A model generated the notes under the pieces. It was not told the DNA's origin, made no database searches, and saw only the letters and a list, made by a program, of their open reading frames with translations. A DNA stretch of 12,830 nt from an uncultured Anaerolineales bacterium (GTDB taxonomy: Bacteria > Chloroflexota > Anaerolineae > Anaerolineales > Villigracilaceae): the NCBI GenBank assembly GCA_937928015.1, contig CALFXA010000121.1, positions 1-12,830 of the forward strand, in the 5' to 3' direction. This document shows positions 7,301 through 12,830 of the stretch, piece after piece (position 1 is the stretch's first letter; each line of letters begins with the position of its first letter). A program made the position numbers and the translations under genes.

Positions 7301-8888
7301 CCTTTTCCTTGGCAATCTTCTCCTGGTCGTTGGCGCGCTGCGCCTCCTTCTTGGCGATGGCTTCCTGCGCCGTGGCGCGGGCGGTCTCGGCCTGGGCCTG
7401 GAAGAAGAAATATAACGCGGCCAGGGCCAGCACGGTCATCAACACGGCCGCCCAGCGGATGAGCAGGTTGGTGCGGTGTTCGCGTAGTTGATTCTGGTAT
7501 TCCTGCTTGCAGGCGGTCAGGAATTCCTGCTCGGCGGGCAGGACCTCGTCGGCATGGGCCTTGGCCCACTCGTCGGCGTCGAGGTAGGCGTGTCCGCGCA
7601 GAAGCAGCGACTCGGGCCGCCCCTGGTTGTTCCACAGGTCGGCCTGACGCTGGAAGACGTTGAGATTTTCGATGAACCAGTCGGCGTTGTTGCGGCGGAT
7701 GGGGCGCGTGAGGCGGTCGTGCGCCAGCTCGAACCAGACGGCGTTGCCGCGTTTATCCCCGCGGACCAGGTAGGCCTCCTGTAACATTTTGATGGCCTTG
7801 TTCGACAGGCCGCCGCTGGCCTCGGGCTCCATCAGCACCTGTCCACGGATGCCGTTGACGGTGATGAGTTTACGGTCAAACCACTCGCGGACCTGGCGTT
7901 CGCTCACGCCCGCGTCGGCGGCCACACTGCTGGCGTGGAAGGCGTAGTAGTCGCCCAGTGCATCGTCGATGTTACCCGCCTTGGCTACGTCTTCCACGGT
8001 GACGGTCTTGCGTCCGCCGAGCGAACCCCACAGGCGGCGGCAGACCACCTGCAACTGGACCGGCTCGACGTACAAGCCAAGCTGTTCGAGGGCCGATCCG
8101 TCCGCCTGCTGAACGCGGATGCGGCGCAGGTCGTCCACCAGTTTCGAGGCAGCCTCGTTCTCGAAGTCCACGCCCTTGTCTTTGGCGGGACTTTGAATGG
8201 CCTCGATGGCAGAGCGGGCGTCGAGGAAGTCGAGGCGGTAGGTGACGTTGAAGCGATTGGGGATCGGGCGGTTGTACGGCTCGATGGCGGCCAGGTAATC
8301 TTCGCGGATGGCGAACAGCACCCACAGATTGCGGTCGCGCAACATCTCGCCGAGTTGATTGACGAATTCGAGCTTGGTATCACGGTCCACGGCGCTGACG
8401 CGCACCAACTCCTCGAACTGGTCGAACACGATGAAGAGCGAATTGGCGGGATCGTAATCCTGCACGTGCGGCATGGCCCGCTCGGGATATTCCTTCATGT
8501 ATTGGGCCAGGGTCTTGCCGAGCAGGTCGCTGGGCGCGTATTGTGACTTGGCGGGCAGTTCGCTTTCGAGCGAGCGCATCACGCTGAAGACGTAGCGGTT
8601 GAACCCGGGCTGTCCTGCGAAGCCGTCGGGCGGCTCCATGTTGACGCGCACGGGGGGCAGCGCCCAGAAGCCTTGTTCGCGCATCTGCGGGACGAGGCTG
8701 GCGTTGATCAGCGAACTCTTGCCTGCGCCCGAGGGCGAGTGCAGCAGCACGATACGTTCCGCAATGACCAGGTCGAGCAGTTCGGCGCTTTCGCGTGAAC
8801 GGCCGTACAGGCTCTCGCCGGTCTGGAAGGAACGCGGACCCACGTAGGGGTTGGAACTGGATCGAAGATTGGTGGCAGTGGATGACAT
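4329..8888 (-). CDS. nSTAND1-type NTPase with TM segment, fourteen WD40 repeats and C-terminal beta domain
   Basis: A 1519-residue signalling ATPase. Residues 13-30 carry the NPYVGPRSF...YGR lead-in of nSTAND1 proteins. Walker A is SPSGAGKSS (51-59, K57), Walker B LFIVFDQFEE (151-160), followed by LFAIREDYLA (191-200), a helical region with EPVQLQVVCRRLW (275-287) and a winged-helix-like end (FELAHDRLTRPIRR, 386-399). One hydrophobic helix spans about 475-497, then a charged coiled coil (498-550). Fourteen WD40 repeats (about 627-1210) fit two seven-bladed propellers. The tail has an ECRQYL segment (1231-1236) and a strand-rich domain (1270-1519) with Asp-rich turns (LDVDGRGDY, NDKNGDVGNG). 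With the NTPase inside, the propellers should lie outside the membrane; four cysteines (1232, 1240, 1497, 1512), the only ones after the TM, fit that. An AAGGAGA site overlaps the CHAT-SIR2 stop. Known STANDs are ligand-triggered oligomerising switches; the ligand is unknown. Confidence 0.92.
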   Translation of the reverse strand: MSSTATNLRSSSNPYVGPRSFQTGESLYGRSRESAELLDLVIAERIVLLHSPSGAGKSSLINASLVPQMREQGFWALPPVRVNMEPPDGFAGQPGFNRYVFSVMRSLESELPAKSQYAPSDLLGKTLAQYMKEYPERAMPHVQDYDPANSLFIVFDQFEELVRVSAVDRDTKLEFVNQLGEMLRDRNLWVLFAIREDYLAAIEPYNRPIPNRFNVTYRLDFLDARSAIEAIQSPAKDKGVDFENEAASKLVDDLRRIRVQQADGSALEQLGLYVEPVQLQVVCRRLWGSLGGRKTVTVEDVAKAGNIDDALGDYYAFHASSVAADAGVSERQVREWFDRKLITVNGIRGQVLMEPEASGGLSNKAIKMLQEAYLVRGDKRGNAVWFELAHDRLTRPIRRNNADWFIENLNVFQRQADLWNNQGRPESLLLRGHAYLDADEWAKAHADEVLPAEQEFLTACKQEYQNQLREHRTNLLIRWAAVLMTVLALAALYFFFQAQAETARATAQEAIAKKEAQRANDQEKIAKEKEALAYQKEQIANINLQIAHLRELAAQSVSNLTVDPELSIRLALQATQGVDLTQPEMQSAISQVEDALRQALPAMRVEHVLHDPAISATDSITHLGTVWSPAFSPNGQRLASAGNDGTLKVWDTVTGRLIKSLQVLTPAEDGYGVTYVAYSPDGKLLAVTTGDGQVILYDANNLGKVNSLQVGNDVLWGLAFSPDNTRLVVVGAGGVGVIWNILDNTSLPLTGGHDGDIQAVAFNRDGTRIATAGSDSLAVVWDANTRRPIFRLAGHSGYVNSVAFSPDGKRLAASGGEDRSIILWDISVPATPQVLTIIGHRDWIYAIAFTKDGSNIVSVSADRTVRFWDTTYGRSSLTLVGHKDQIYGLALSPDGKRIATSSKDKTVRIWNISPEGSRELLTFDNHDSIHSVALSPDGKQLVTAGKDDLAHLWNTVSGRLIVTLKGHTDDIEDAIFSPDGKQVATASRDLTVRIWDAASGNQLLAFTEHTASVETLAYNPDGSRIASGDGNGTVKIWDAATGSPIFDLPSTWGPAYSLAYSPDGSVLAVGYYEQVIVLWDMKTGKPLTTLSGHTDIVETVAFGPDGKWLASGGDDGSIILWDMDPTRWGQFQAPFRGRGDTIFDLTFSADGKYLYTGGADGIGTLWDLEDRTVKFQTYGHTDRIYSVKMSPDGKNLYSAGRDGTVRSYVLALDELIKLAGQRTTREFSEDECRQYLNAACPSDSGLPVEAPPSPSAAVQLKLPNDVPASPESFLLDNNSSVFASELRANGGDEYDLNIFERPFNGGEMNIYYPDIDITSASLSQDKGWVYLTITMAGPRGDGLTGNYGIELDLDVDGRGDYLITTLAPGKEWSTNGVRIWNDKNGDVGNGIPYVSDPPQLGDGYEVLVFDQGNGDAPDLAWSRISPNDPNSIQIAFQRSVITSDPVFSWTAWASRDAFKPAWFDYNDHFTLQEAGSPLRELLKYYPLKALAGVDNTCHAPFGFNAFGQAGFCQPDETLP
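5259..7010 (-). repeat. Tandem array of fourteen WD40-repeat units
   Basis: Inside the STAND gene, about 125-bp units recur fourteen times. Each encodes an A-F/L-SPDG-K core followed about 16 residues later by W-D or a close variant (the second unit ends LYD, the last RSYV). The nucleotide core TTGCCGTCCGGGCTGA and near variants recur on the plus strand, for example near 5429, 6073, 6201, 6463 and 6841. Units differ at many synonymous sites, so the array is old and selected as protein rather than a recent DNA amplification. Units 2 and 3 are the most divergent and unit 14 lacks the final WD. Confidence 0.9.
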
Positions 8889-8897
8889 GGTCTCTCC

Positions 8898-10952
8898 TTA
8901 TCCAGTCACGTTCATTTGCGAAACAAGCTCACGAATGAAGTCCCCCGACTGGCCCCAGAAAATGCTGATCGAGTCATCCTCAAAGTAATCCTCCAGATAT
9001 TCGCGCGCGCGGCGCGGATCCAGGTTGTGAATCTCGTCGGGGTCCACCTGTACGGCGATGTGGGCGTAGCGGCTGCGGCGTCCGCCGCCCTGCAGGTTCA
9101 TGATCGAGCGGAAGAAGATGCGGAAGGCCCAGTCGTCCAGTTGGAAGCCGAGGAACATCAGGGCGGCATCCGTCAGGGCGCGGCGCACCACGGGCGGAAT
9201 CAGGTCCTTGTTGCTGGTCACGCCGATCAAGAATTCGAAGTAATCGTCCTCGGTCATCACCAGCGATTCGGGGATGCTGAAATGGCCGAAGAGGTGATAG
9301 ACCAGCGGACGTTCGGCGGTGGGACGATATTCGGGTTCCTTGTCGTAGATGGATTCCGCGTCGAAGCGGTCGCTCCACGGGCAGATGACCATCTGCGGGT
9401 CGGCACCCGCCTCTTTGAGCGCGTCGGACATCATGTTGTCATAGTTGGTGGTGATATAGATGGGGAGCTTCAAGCCTGCCAGCACCTTGTGATGCTCGGT
9501 CGGGTCCTTGGCGCGCAGGGTCTTATCGCCCAGCGAGAGCAGGTCGAGGATGGGAGCCTTATCGCCCTTGAGCGCGTCGGGCAGGTCGGCGCTGAAGCGG
9601 GACTGGACACGTTCGCGGATGACGTTCTCCAGTTCGAGCAGCAGGGTGCTGACCGACTGGTCGATGGAAAGGTATTGCGTCACCTGCGGGAGGGCGTCGC
9701 GGTAGAAATGCGCCAGGGGGTAGCGATATTTTTCGGCCAGGCCCAGCGCCAGGTCCCGCCACGAGCCGAACAGCGGTTCGTACAGTCCCGCGCCGATGAT
9801 GGGGGTGCACTTTCCCGCCTGCAGGCTGGTCAACAGCGACGGCCACTTCTTGAAGTCGCTGCCTTCCTCGCCGAAGCCAGGCGTGTACCAGATGCGTCCG
9901 CTGCGCAGGCGCATGAACAGCACGGGCATCCAGAAATCGGATGTGTCGCGCACCGTGCCGCGCGCCACCGACATGGCGCGGTCCACCTGCCCGTCCTTCT
10001 CCAACTCTTCGAAGAAAACGGGCATGAACTTGGCAATCGTGTCCATGCTGACGCTGCCCTGCATGGCGACCACGGCGGGCACGCCGCCTTCGGCGAGTTT
10101 CGGACCGAGGGCCTGCAGCGCCGCCCCCGCGCCTTGACCCGCGCTCTGGCAGGAGGCCAGGACCACCAGCCGGGGTTGATTGTCCAACTCGCGGATGCGG
10201 GTGGCCAAGTCGTAGCCCGAGACACGCGCCACCGCGCCCGACTCGTCTTCCAACCATAACCAGGGTTCCTCTTTGACGAAGGAACCGTGCGCCACGAGGT
10301 ACAACACGTCCACGCCTTCGCGCAGATGCGCGATGATGTTCTCCAGCGTACAGCGTTCTCCGGGCTGCGAGGGTAGCGCCGTGGAGGGAATGTTCTTTAA
10401 CGCGGCCTGGGCGCGGGCCAGTTCTCCGGGGACGTCCACAGCGGCCAGCGAGTACTGGTCCAGCCCGCTGGGATTCGCCAGGGCGATGACGGCCTTGAGG
10501 CTGCCCTTCGAGCGCAGCTTGACGGGACGCCAGTCCAGGCTGCTGAGATAGCGCGAGAAGAATACCTGTTCGCCGGTGAAGAGAGTCGCCTTGTCATCGG
10601 CGGGATCGCGCAGAGTCTCCCAGAATAGACTGTTCAACTCGAGCGCGCTCGGTCCGATGGTCAGCCGCACGCGTAAGGGGGATTTGATCGTCTGGGCGCT
10701 GGTGCGTGCCTGTGAAAACGCCGACAAGATGTCCTTGTCGGCGAACAGACTCTGGGTGAGGGCGGCGCCATAGGCGGCCGGGTTCCCAGATTTCTTGAGC
10801 AGGTCTTGGAAATCAAATTGCACCGTCACGGGCCGCCCCTGCCCAATGCGGATGTCCGCATCGCTGCCGGGCTGGCTGAAACGCATCTCGATCGTGTACG
10901 CGCCCGCCTCGCGTTGGTGCAGGCCAAGTTCGAGGTCAGCGAAATCTGTCAA
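8898..10952 (-). CDS. CHAT caspase-fold peptidase fused to a SIR2-like domain
   Basis: A 684-residue fusion. Residues 1-150 are the beta-rich lead-in common to CHAT proteins (LRVRLTIGPSALELNSLFWETL, as two parts around 93-114). Residues about 151-360 are the CHAT peptidase: His222 in LVAHGSF and Cys268 in VVLASCQSAG form the expected dyad, followed by GVPAVVAMQG (290-299) and MSVARG (326-331). Residues about 375-680 are a SIR2_2-like Rossmann domain: PIIGAGLYEP (384-393), TTNYDNM (501-507), YHLFGHF (552-558), TEDDYFEFL (567-575) and LGFQLDDW (601-608). Known relatives of the latter cleave or bind NAD in antiviral proteins; CHAT members are caspase-like peptidases. The start is TTG with AGGAGA 5 nt upstream, and the next in-frame Met is residue 23. 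It lies between the C39-like and STAND genes, so a STAND-triggered peptidase/effector is plausible. No signal peptide. Phe555 occupies the usual SIR2 histidine position, so catalysis is unproven. Confidence 0.9.
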   Translation of the reverse strand: MTDFADLELGLHQREAGAYTIEMRFSQPGSDADIRIGQGRPVTVQFDFQDLLKKSGNPAAYGAALTQSLFADKDILSAFSQARTSAQTIKSPLRVRLTIGPSALELNSLFWETLRDPADDKATLFTGEQVFFSRYLSSLDWRPVKLRSKGSLKAVIALANPSGLDQYSLAAVDVPGELARAQAALKNIPSTALPSQPGERCTLENIIAHLREGVDVLYLVAHGSFVKEEPWLWLEDESGAVARVSGYDLATRIRELDNQPRLVVLASCQSAGQGAGAALQALGPKLAEGGVPAVVAMQGSVSMDTIAKFMPVFFEELEKDGQVDRAMSVARGTVRDTSDFWMPVLFMRLRSGRIWYTPGFGEEGSDFKKWPSLLTSLQAGKCTPIIGAGLYEPLFGSWRDLALGLAEKYRYPLAHFYRDALPQVTQYLSIDQSVSTLLLELENVIRERVQSRFSADLPDALKGDKAPILDLLSLGDKTLRAKDPTEHHKVLAGLKLPIYITTNYDNMMSDALKEAGADPQMVICPWSDRFDAESIYDKEPEYRPTAERPLVYHLFGHFSIPESLVMTEDDYFEFLIGVTSNKDLIPPVVRRALTDAALMFLGFQLDDWAFRIFFRSIMNLQGGGRRSRYAHIAVQVDPDEIHNLDPRRAREYLEDYFEDDSISIFWGQSGDFIRELVSQMNVTG

Positions 10953-10957
10953 AGCAA

Positions 10958-10963
10958 TCTCCT
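10958..10963 (-). promoter_or_regulatory. Shine-Dalgarno that fixes the TTG start of the CHAT-SIR2 gene
   Basis: AGGAGA on the minus strand lies 5 nt upstream of TTG at 10950-10952. No ATG or GTG in frame sits nearby, and the first internal Met (residue 23) would cut into the conserved N-terminal strand region. TTG initiation usually lowers translation, so this protein may be kept scarce relative to its neighbours. Confidence 0.7.
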
Positions 10964-10984
10964 GAAGAGAATCAGACGTTGTCT

Positions 10985-12400
10985 TTATGCGTCCGCAGGC
11001 GCGGAACTGGGGGCGGGGTCCTCGGGGCGTTCGACCACGGCCCAGGCGGCCACATAGCCTTCGTCGCCTGCCACGTCGCGGACGTGGATCCAGTCACCGA
11101 CGCGACCGATCTTGGGAGCGGCCAGATCGGGCGGCTCGATGGCGATCAACTCCGCGCCGAGCGGCAGGCGCTTGATGAGCGTGGATTCGGCCACGTATGG
11201 TTCGGCACGCAGGGCCAGATCCTCTTCCTCGGTGCGGAGCAGGACGGGCAGCGGCTCGCCGCCGACGGCGAAGGAGGGCGGCTGGGTCTGGCGCTGATCC
11301 TTCGCGCCGAGAGCGGTCAGCCCCGAGACGACGGTCACGTACCAGGCGGCGATCACGCCTTGCGCACCTGTCACGTCCTGGGCGCGCAGCCACTCGTACA
11401 TCACACCGACCTTGCGACGCACGTCATCCTGCGAGTCGAGCACTTTCAATTCCGCGCCGATGGGCAGACGCTTGAGCAGGCTGGCGTCGGTGGTGTCGGG
11501 CTTGGAGCGCAGGGCCACCGCGTCGGTGGTGGTCTTGATGACCACGGCATCAGTGGGGACGGGCGCCTTGGCGGGCGCGGCGGGGGGAGTCTGTTTTTGC
11601 AGCGCGACATACCAAGCGGCCACATAGCCCTGAGTCCCGTCAGCGGCCTTGACCGGCAGCCACTGATTCATCTGCCCGATTTTGGCCTTCGCGTCAGCAT
11701 CGGCGGTGAGCGGTTTGAACTCGGTGTTCATCGGCACGCGCTTGAGGAGAGTGGTGTCGTTGGCCAGCGGCTGCGAGCGGATGGCCAGGTCGTCGGCGTT
11801 GGCATAGACCGGGAAGCTGGCGGCCACGCCCTTGTCGAGGTTGGGCGGCGGGGGAGGGGTCACCTGACCTGCGGGACCGTCCAGCCAGAGGGCGGCCTGG
11901 ATGATCTGAGCGGGCTTGCCGTTGAAGGCATAGCGCGAACTCATCAGCGTGACCTCTTTTTGATCGGGCGGATAGGTCCACGGGTCCTGGAGGACGTAGT
12001 CGTCACCCTTCTTGGCGGTCAACACGATCCAGTGGTTTTGCAGCCCTGCGCTGGGAGAATAATCCACCTCGATGATGACGGGTTTGCCCGCCGCGAGGTA
12101 GGAGTCGATCTCGGCCAGCGGCGCGGGCTGATTCTGACATTCGATGTAGTTGGTCTGTCGCATGCCGGGCACGGCATTGCTGATGTAGACAGGCATCAGG
12201 AAGGCCCCCTGAAAGGCCCCCGCGGCGCGCATCTTTTCGTTCAACTGCTCGGGCGTGAGCTCGATCCCATAAGTGCTGCACACCATGCTCAGGCTGGTGA
12301 GCAGACAACCATAACTGCCGATGGTGCTTTGTTTGTCGGTGCCAAGCAGTTGAGTCTTCCACTTGGGGTCCTGTTGCGAGAATTGCTTGAGCGCGGCCAT
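10985..12400 (-). CDS. C39-like cysteine peptidase with three SH3-like repeats
   Basis: A 471-residue protein. Residues 1-175 match the peptidase C39-like (C39_2) papain-fold pattern: FSQQDPKWK (7-15), GSYGCLLTSL (28-37, Cys32), NHWIVLTA (122-129, His123) and LQDPWT (137-142, Asp139) give a Cys-His-Asp triad. A Pro-rich linker (180-187) leads to three SH3_3-like repeats (about 196-266, 284-357, 386-456), each with a D-x-(V/L)-A-(L/I)-R-S/A-x-P start, a (T/S)L-(L/I)-KR-(V/L)-P middle and an AAW-(Y/A)-V end. C39_2 proteins with SH3 modules are often exported, yet no signal peptide or TM is visible, so cytosolic action or non-classical export is implied. GGAGG lies 4 nt before the ATG. It is first in the operon, 32 bp before CHAT-SIR2. 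Possible roles are cleaving an operon-encoded protein or a cell-wall peptide; neither can be chosen from sequence. Confidence 0.88.
   Translation of the reverse strand: MAALKQFSQQDPKWKTQLLGTDKQSTIGSYGCLLTSLSMVCSTYGIELTPEQLNEKMRAAGAFQGAFLMPVYISNAVPGMRQTNYIECQNQPAPLAEIDSYLAAGKPVIIEVDYSPSAGLQNHWIVLTAKKGDDYVLQDPWTYPPDQKEVTLMSSRYAFNGKPAQIIQAALWLDGPAGQVTPPPPPNLDKGVAASFPVYANADDLAIRSQPLANDTTLLKRVPMNTEFKPLTADADAKAKIGQMNQWLPVKAADGTQGYVAAWYVALQKQTPPAAPAKAPVPTDAVVIKTTTDAVALRSKPDTTDASLLKRLPIGAELKVLDSQDDVRRKVGVMYEWLRAQDVTGAQGVIAAWYVTVVSGLTALGAKDQRQTQPPSFAVGGEPLPVLLRTEEEDLALRAEPYVAESTLIKRLPLGAELIAIEPPDLAAPKIGRVGDWIHVRDVAGDEGYVAAWAVVERPEDPAPSSAPADA
11033..11815 (-). repeat. Three tandem SH3-like repeat units in the C39-like protein
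   Basis: Three units of about 62 residues share LKR-x-P and AAW-x-V cores and a KIG or KVG turn before a conserved Trp (W247, W337, W437). Units 1 and 2 both end AAWYV; unit 3 ends AAWAV. The linkers between units are Pro/Ala-rich or Gln/Pro-rich. The resemblance indicates internal duplication; the repeats probably bind a peptide or glycan ligand. Confidence 0.8.
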
Positions 12401-12459
12401 CCTGCCTCCAAGATGTGGATATGAATTTGGCCCTGAATAGTACAGGTAGGGGTAAAGAA

Positions 12460-12502
12460 ATTATACAATAATTCTCATATTTTCCATCGTGCGAAAACTC
12501 AA
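12460..12502 (-). promoter_or_regulatory. Candidate promoter region of the seven-gene operon
   Basis: Two overlapping candidates on the minus strand. A perfect TATAAT lies at 12460-12465, but the hexamer 17 nt upstream (12483-12488, GATGGA) is a poor -35. Alternatively TTGAGT (12497-12502) and TATGAG (12474-12479) are exactly 17 nt apart, each matching four of six consensus positions. Either would give a leader of roughly 50-70 nt before the C39-like start. The local AT-rich base composition contrasts with the surrounding genes. Confidence 0.5.
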
Positions 12503-12522
12503 TTTTTGACCGTTCTTTTCGC
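12491..12522. promoter_or_regulatory. Inverted repeat, possible operator
   Basis: GCGAAAA (12491-12497) and TTTTCGC (12516-12522) are perfect 7-bp inverted arms with 18 nt between them and centres 25 bp apart. The left arm touches the candidate -35 at 12497-12502, where a bound dimer could block or recruit polymerase. The spacing suits two adjacent half-sites better than an RNA hairpin, and no T-tract follows. No regulator gene is visible in the operon itself; the regulator would be encoded elsewhere. Confidence 0.35.
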
Positions 12523-12579
12523 CAATTTACAAATCTGTTTTTTGTGCTCCCAGGGTTGAACAATGAAGCGACCACAAAT

Positions 12580-12607
12580 GAAAAAGACCTGCTCCCAAGG
12601 CAGGTCT
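12580..12607 (-). terminator. Intrinsic terminator of the upstream gene
   Basis: Perfect 8-bp arms AGACCTGC (12585-12592) and GCAGGTCT (12600-12607) enclose a 7-nt loop. On the minus strand the stem runs into a tract of five T. It lies about 20 bp beyond the stop of the 12628 gene and upstream of the operon promoter region, so it isolates the operon from that gene. On the plus strand only four T follow, after two other bases, so activity there should be weaker. Confidence 0.85.
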
Positions 12608-12627
12608 CGTTTTGAGGATAGATTGTG

Positions 12628-12830
12628 TTACGCGGCCAGGGCGGCCTTGATCTGTTCGAGATGGGCCGTCATGTGGAAGTTGGGCTGCAATAGCCCGGAG
12701 GCGAAGCGGTAGTAACTTCCTTTATTAGCGACGAATTCTGCAGGCAGCAGAGAGACATAAGCCAGGGTTTCGTCCACGGCCCGCCGCAGCGCCCCCAGCA
12801 TCAAATCCACGGAGGGGTTGGCCTTGACCG
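12628..12830 (-). CDS. C-terminal 66 residues of a possible DinB-fold protein (partial)
   Basis: The frame is open to the window edge, so only the C-terminus is seen (VKANPSVDLMLGALRRAVDE at its visible start). The fragment is all helical. It ends with FHMTAHLEQIKAAL, where H52 and H56 with the following QI resemble the last helix of DinB/DfsB-like four-helix proteins, which often carry a metal-binding histidine there. A GTG at 12808-12810 is in frame but has no reason to be the true start, since coding continues upstream. The gene ends 228 bp before the C39-like start and has its own terminator, so it is not part of the operon. The family call is tentative, from one motif. Confidence 0.5.
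   Translation of the reverse strand, partial: VKANPSVDLMLGALRRAVDETLAYVSLLPAEFVANKGSYYRFASGLLQPNFHMTAHLEQIKAALAA

Larger units (their letters stand above)
1223..12400 (-). other. Predicted seven-gene operon (candidate STAND/peptidase conflict system)
   Basis: Seven co-directional genes have junctions of 32, 9, 18, 12, 0 and -8 bp, each with a good ribosome site and no internal terminator that I can see. The block starts after an AT-rich promoter region and ends at the strong terminator at 1152-1203. The preceding gene is closed by its own terminator, so the unit is isolated on both sides. Content is three cysteine-peptidase folds, one SIR2-like domain, one STAND switch and three related small proteins. 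Co-function is inferred from this packing. Confidence 0.8.

Noticed and set aside
5883..7415. A 510-codon plus-strand open frame with a periodic product
   Set aside because: The periodicity mirrors the WD40 units on the other strand; it is the antisense shadow of the STAND gene.
8913..9830. A classical sirtuin deacetylase reading of the SIR2 part
   Set aside because: It lacks the zinc-binding cysteines and carries the TTNYD, TEDDY and LGF motifs of the SIR2_2 group instead.
8916..10259. A 447-codon plus-strand open frame
   Set aside because: It is the codon-aligned antisense shadow of the CHAT-SIR2 gene, with no plausible domain.
10979..12424. A 481-codon plus-strand open frame
   Set aside because: It is the antisense shadow of the C39-like/SH3 gene, again in the codon-aligned register.
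12505..12534. TTGACC with a 17-nt spacer on the plus strand
   Set aside because: The -10 (ACAAAT) is poor and no plus-strand gene follows.
12003..12575. A 190-codon minus-strand frame starting inside the AT-rich control region
   Set aside because: It overlaps the C39-like gene in another frame, its N-terminus is translated promoter DNA, and the rest lacks motifs.
12541..12578. Short TTTGTG/CACAAA inverted repeat in the intergenic region
   Set aside because: Only 6 bp of AT-rich pairing with a 26-nt gap; expected by chance in such sequence and not linked to a T-tract.

Overview
The window is GC-rich and almost fully coding, and every gene supported here lies on the minus strand. Protein styles suggest a Chloroflexota bacterium, probably Anaerolineae-like: a TM-anchored nSTAND/WD40 protein, CHAT and C25-like peptidases, a C39-like/SH3 protein, and a MinD/ParA protein with an FRGGTGKSN P-loop. 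Taxonomy is inferred from this style alone.

Layout in transcription order (high to low coordinates). The far end (12628-12830) holds the C-terminus of a possible DinB-fold protein, closed by a clean intrinsic terminator at 12580-12607. An AT-rich intergenic stretch (about 12420-12560) carries candidate promoters and a 7-bp inverted repeat that could be an operator. A tightly packed run of seven genes follows (12400 to 1223). (1) A C39-like cysteine peptidase with three SH3-like repeats. (2) A CHAT caspase-fold peptidase fused to a SIR2-like NAD-binding domain, starting at TTG. (3) A 1519-residue nSTAND1-type NTPase with one membrane segment, fourteen WD40 repeats and a Cys-containing C-terminal beta domain. 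(4) A C25/gingipain-like caspase-fold peptidase with a His/Cys pair. (5-7) Three small proteins of unknown function (169, 267 and 109 aa) that appear to share one uncharacterised domain. Gaps between the seven run from an 8-bp overlap to 32 bp. The run closes at a strong terminator (1152-1203).

Downstream lie a GAF-domain signalling protein with no output domain (246-1127) and the N-terminus of a MinD/ParA-type ATPase (1-156). The ParA gene has its own sigma70-like promoter in the 89-bp gap before it.

Inferred function: the seven-gene run resembles the STAND/CHAT 'biological conflict' systems of multicellular or complex bacteria. A membrane STAND switch carries a large propeller platform. 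Three different cysteine-peptidase folds could form a proteolytic cascade, a SIR2-like domain may be an NAD-directed effector, and the three related small proteins could be adaptors or substrates. I do not recognise this exact combination as a named defence system. The immune role is a hypothesis from domain content and gene order.
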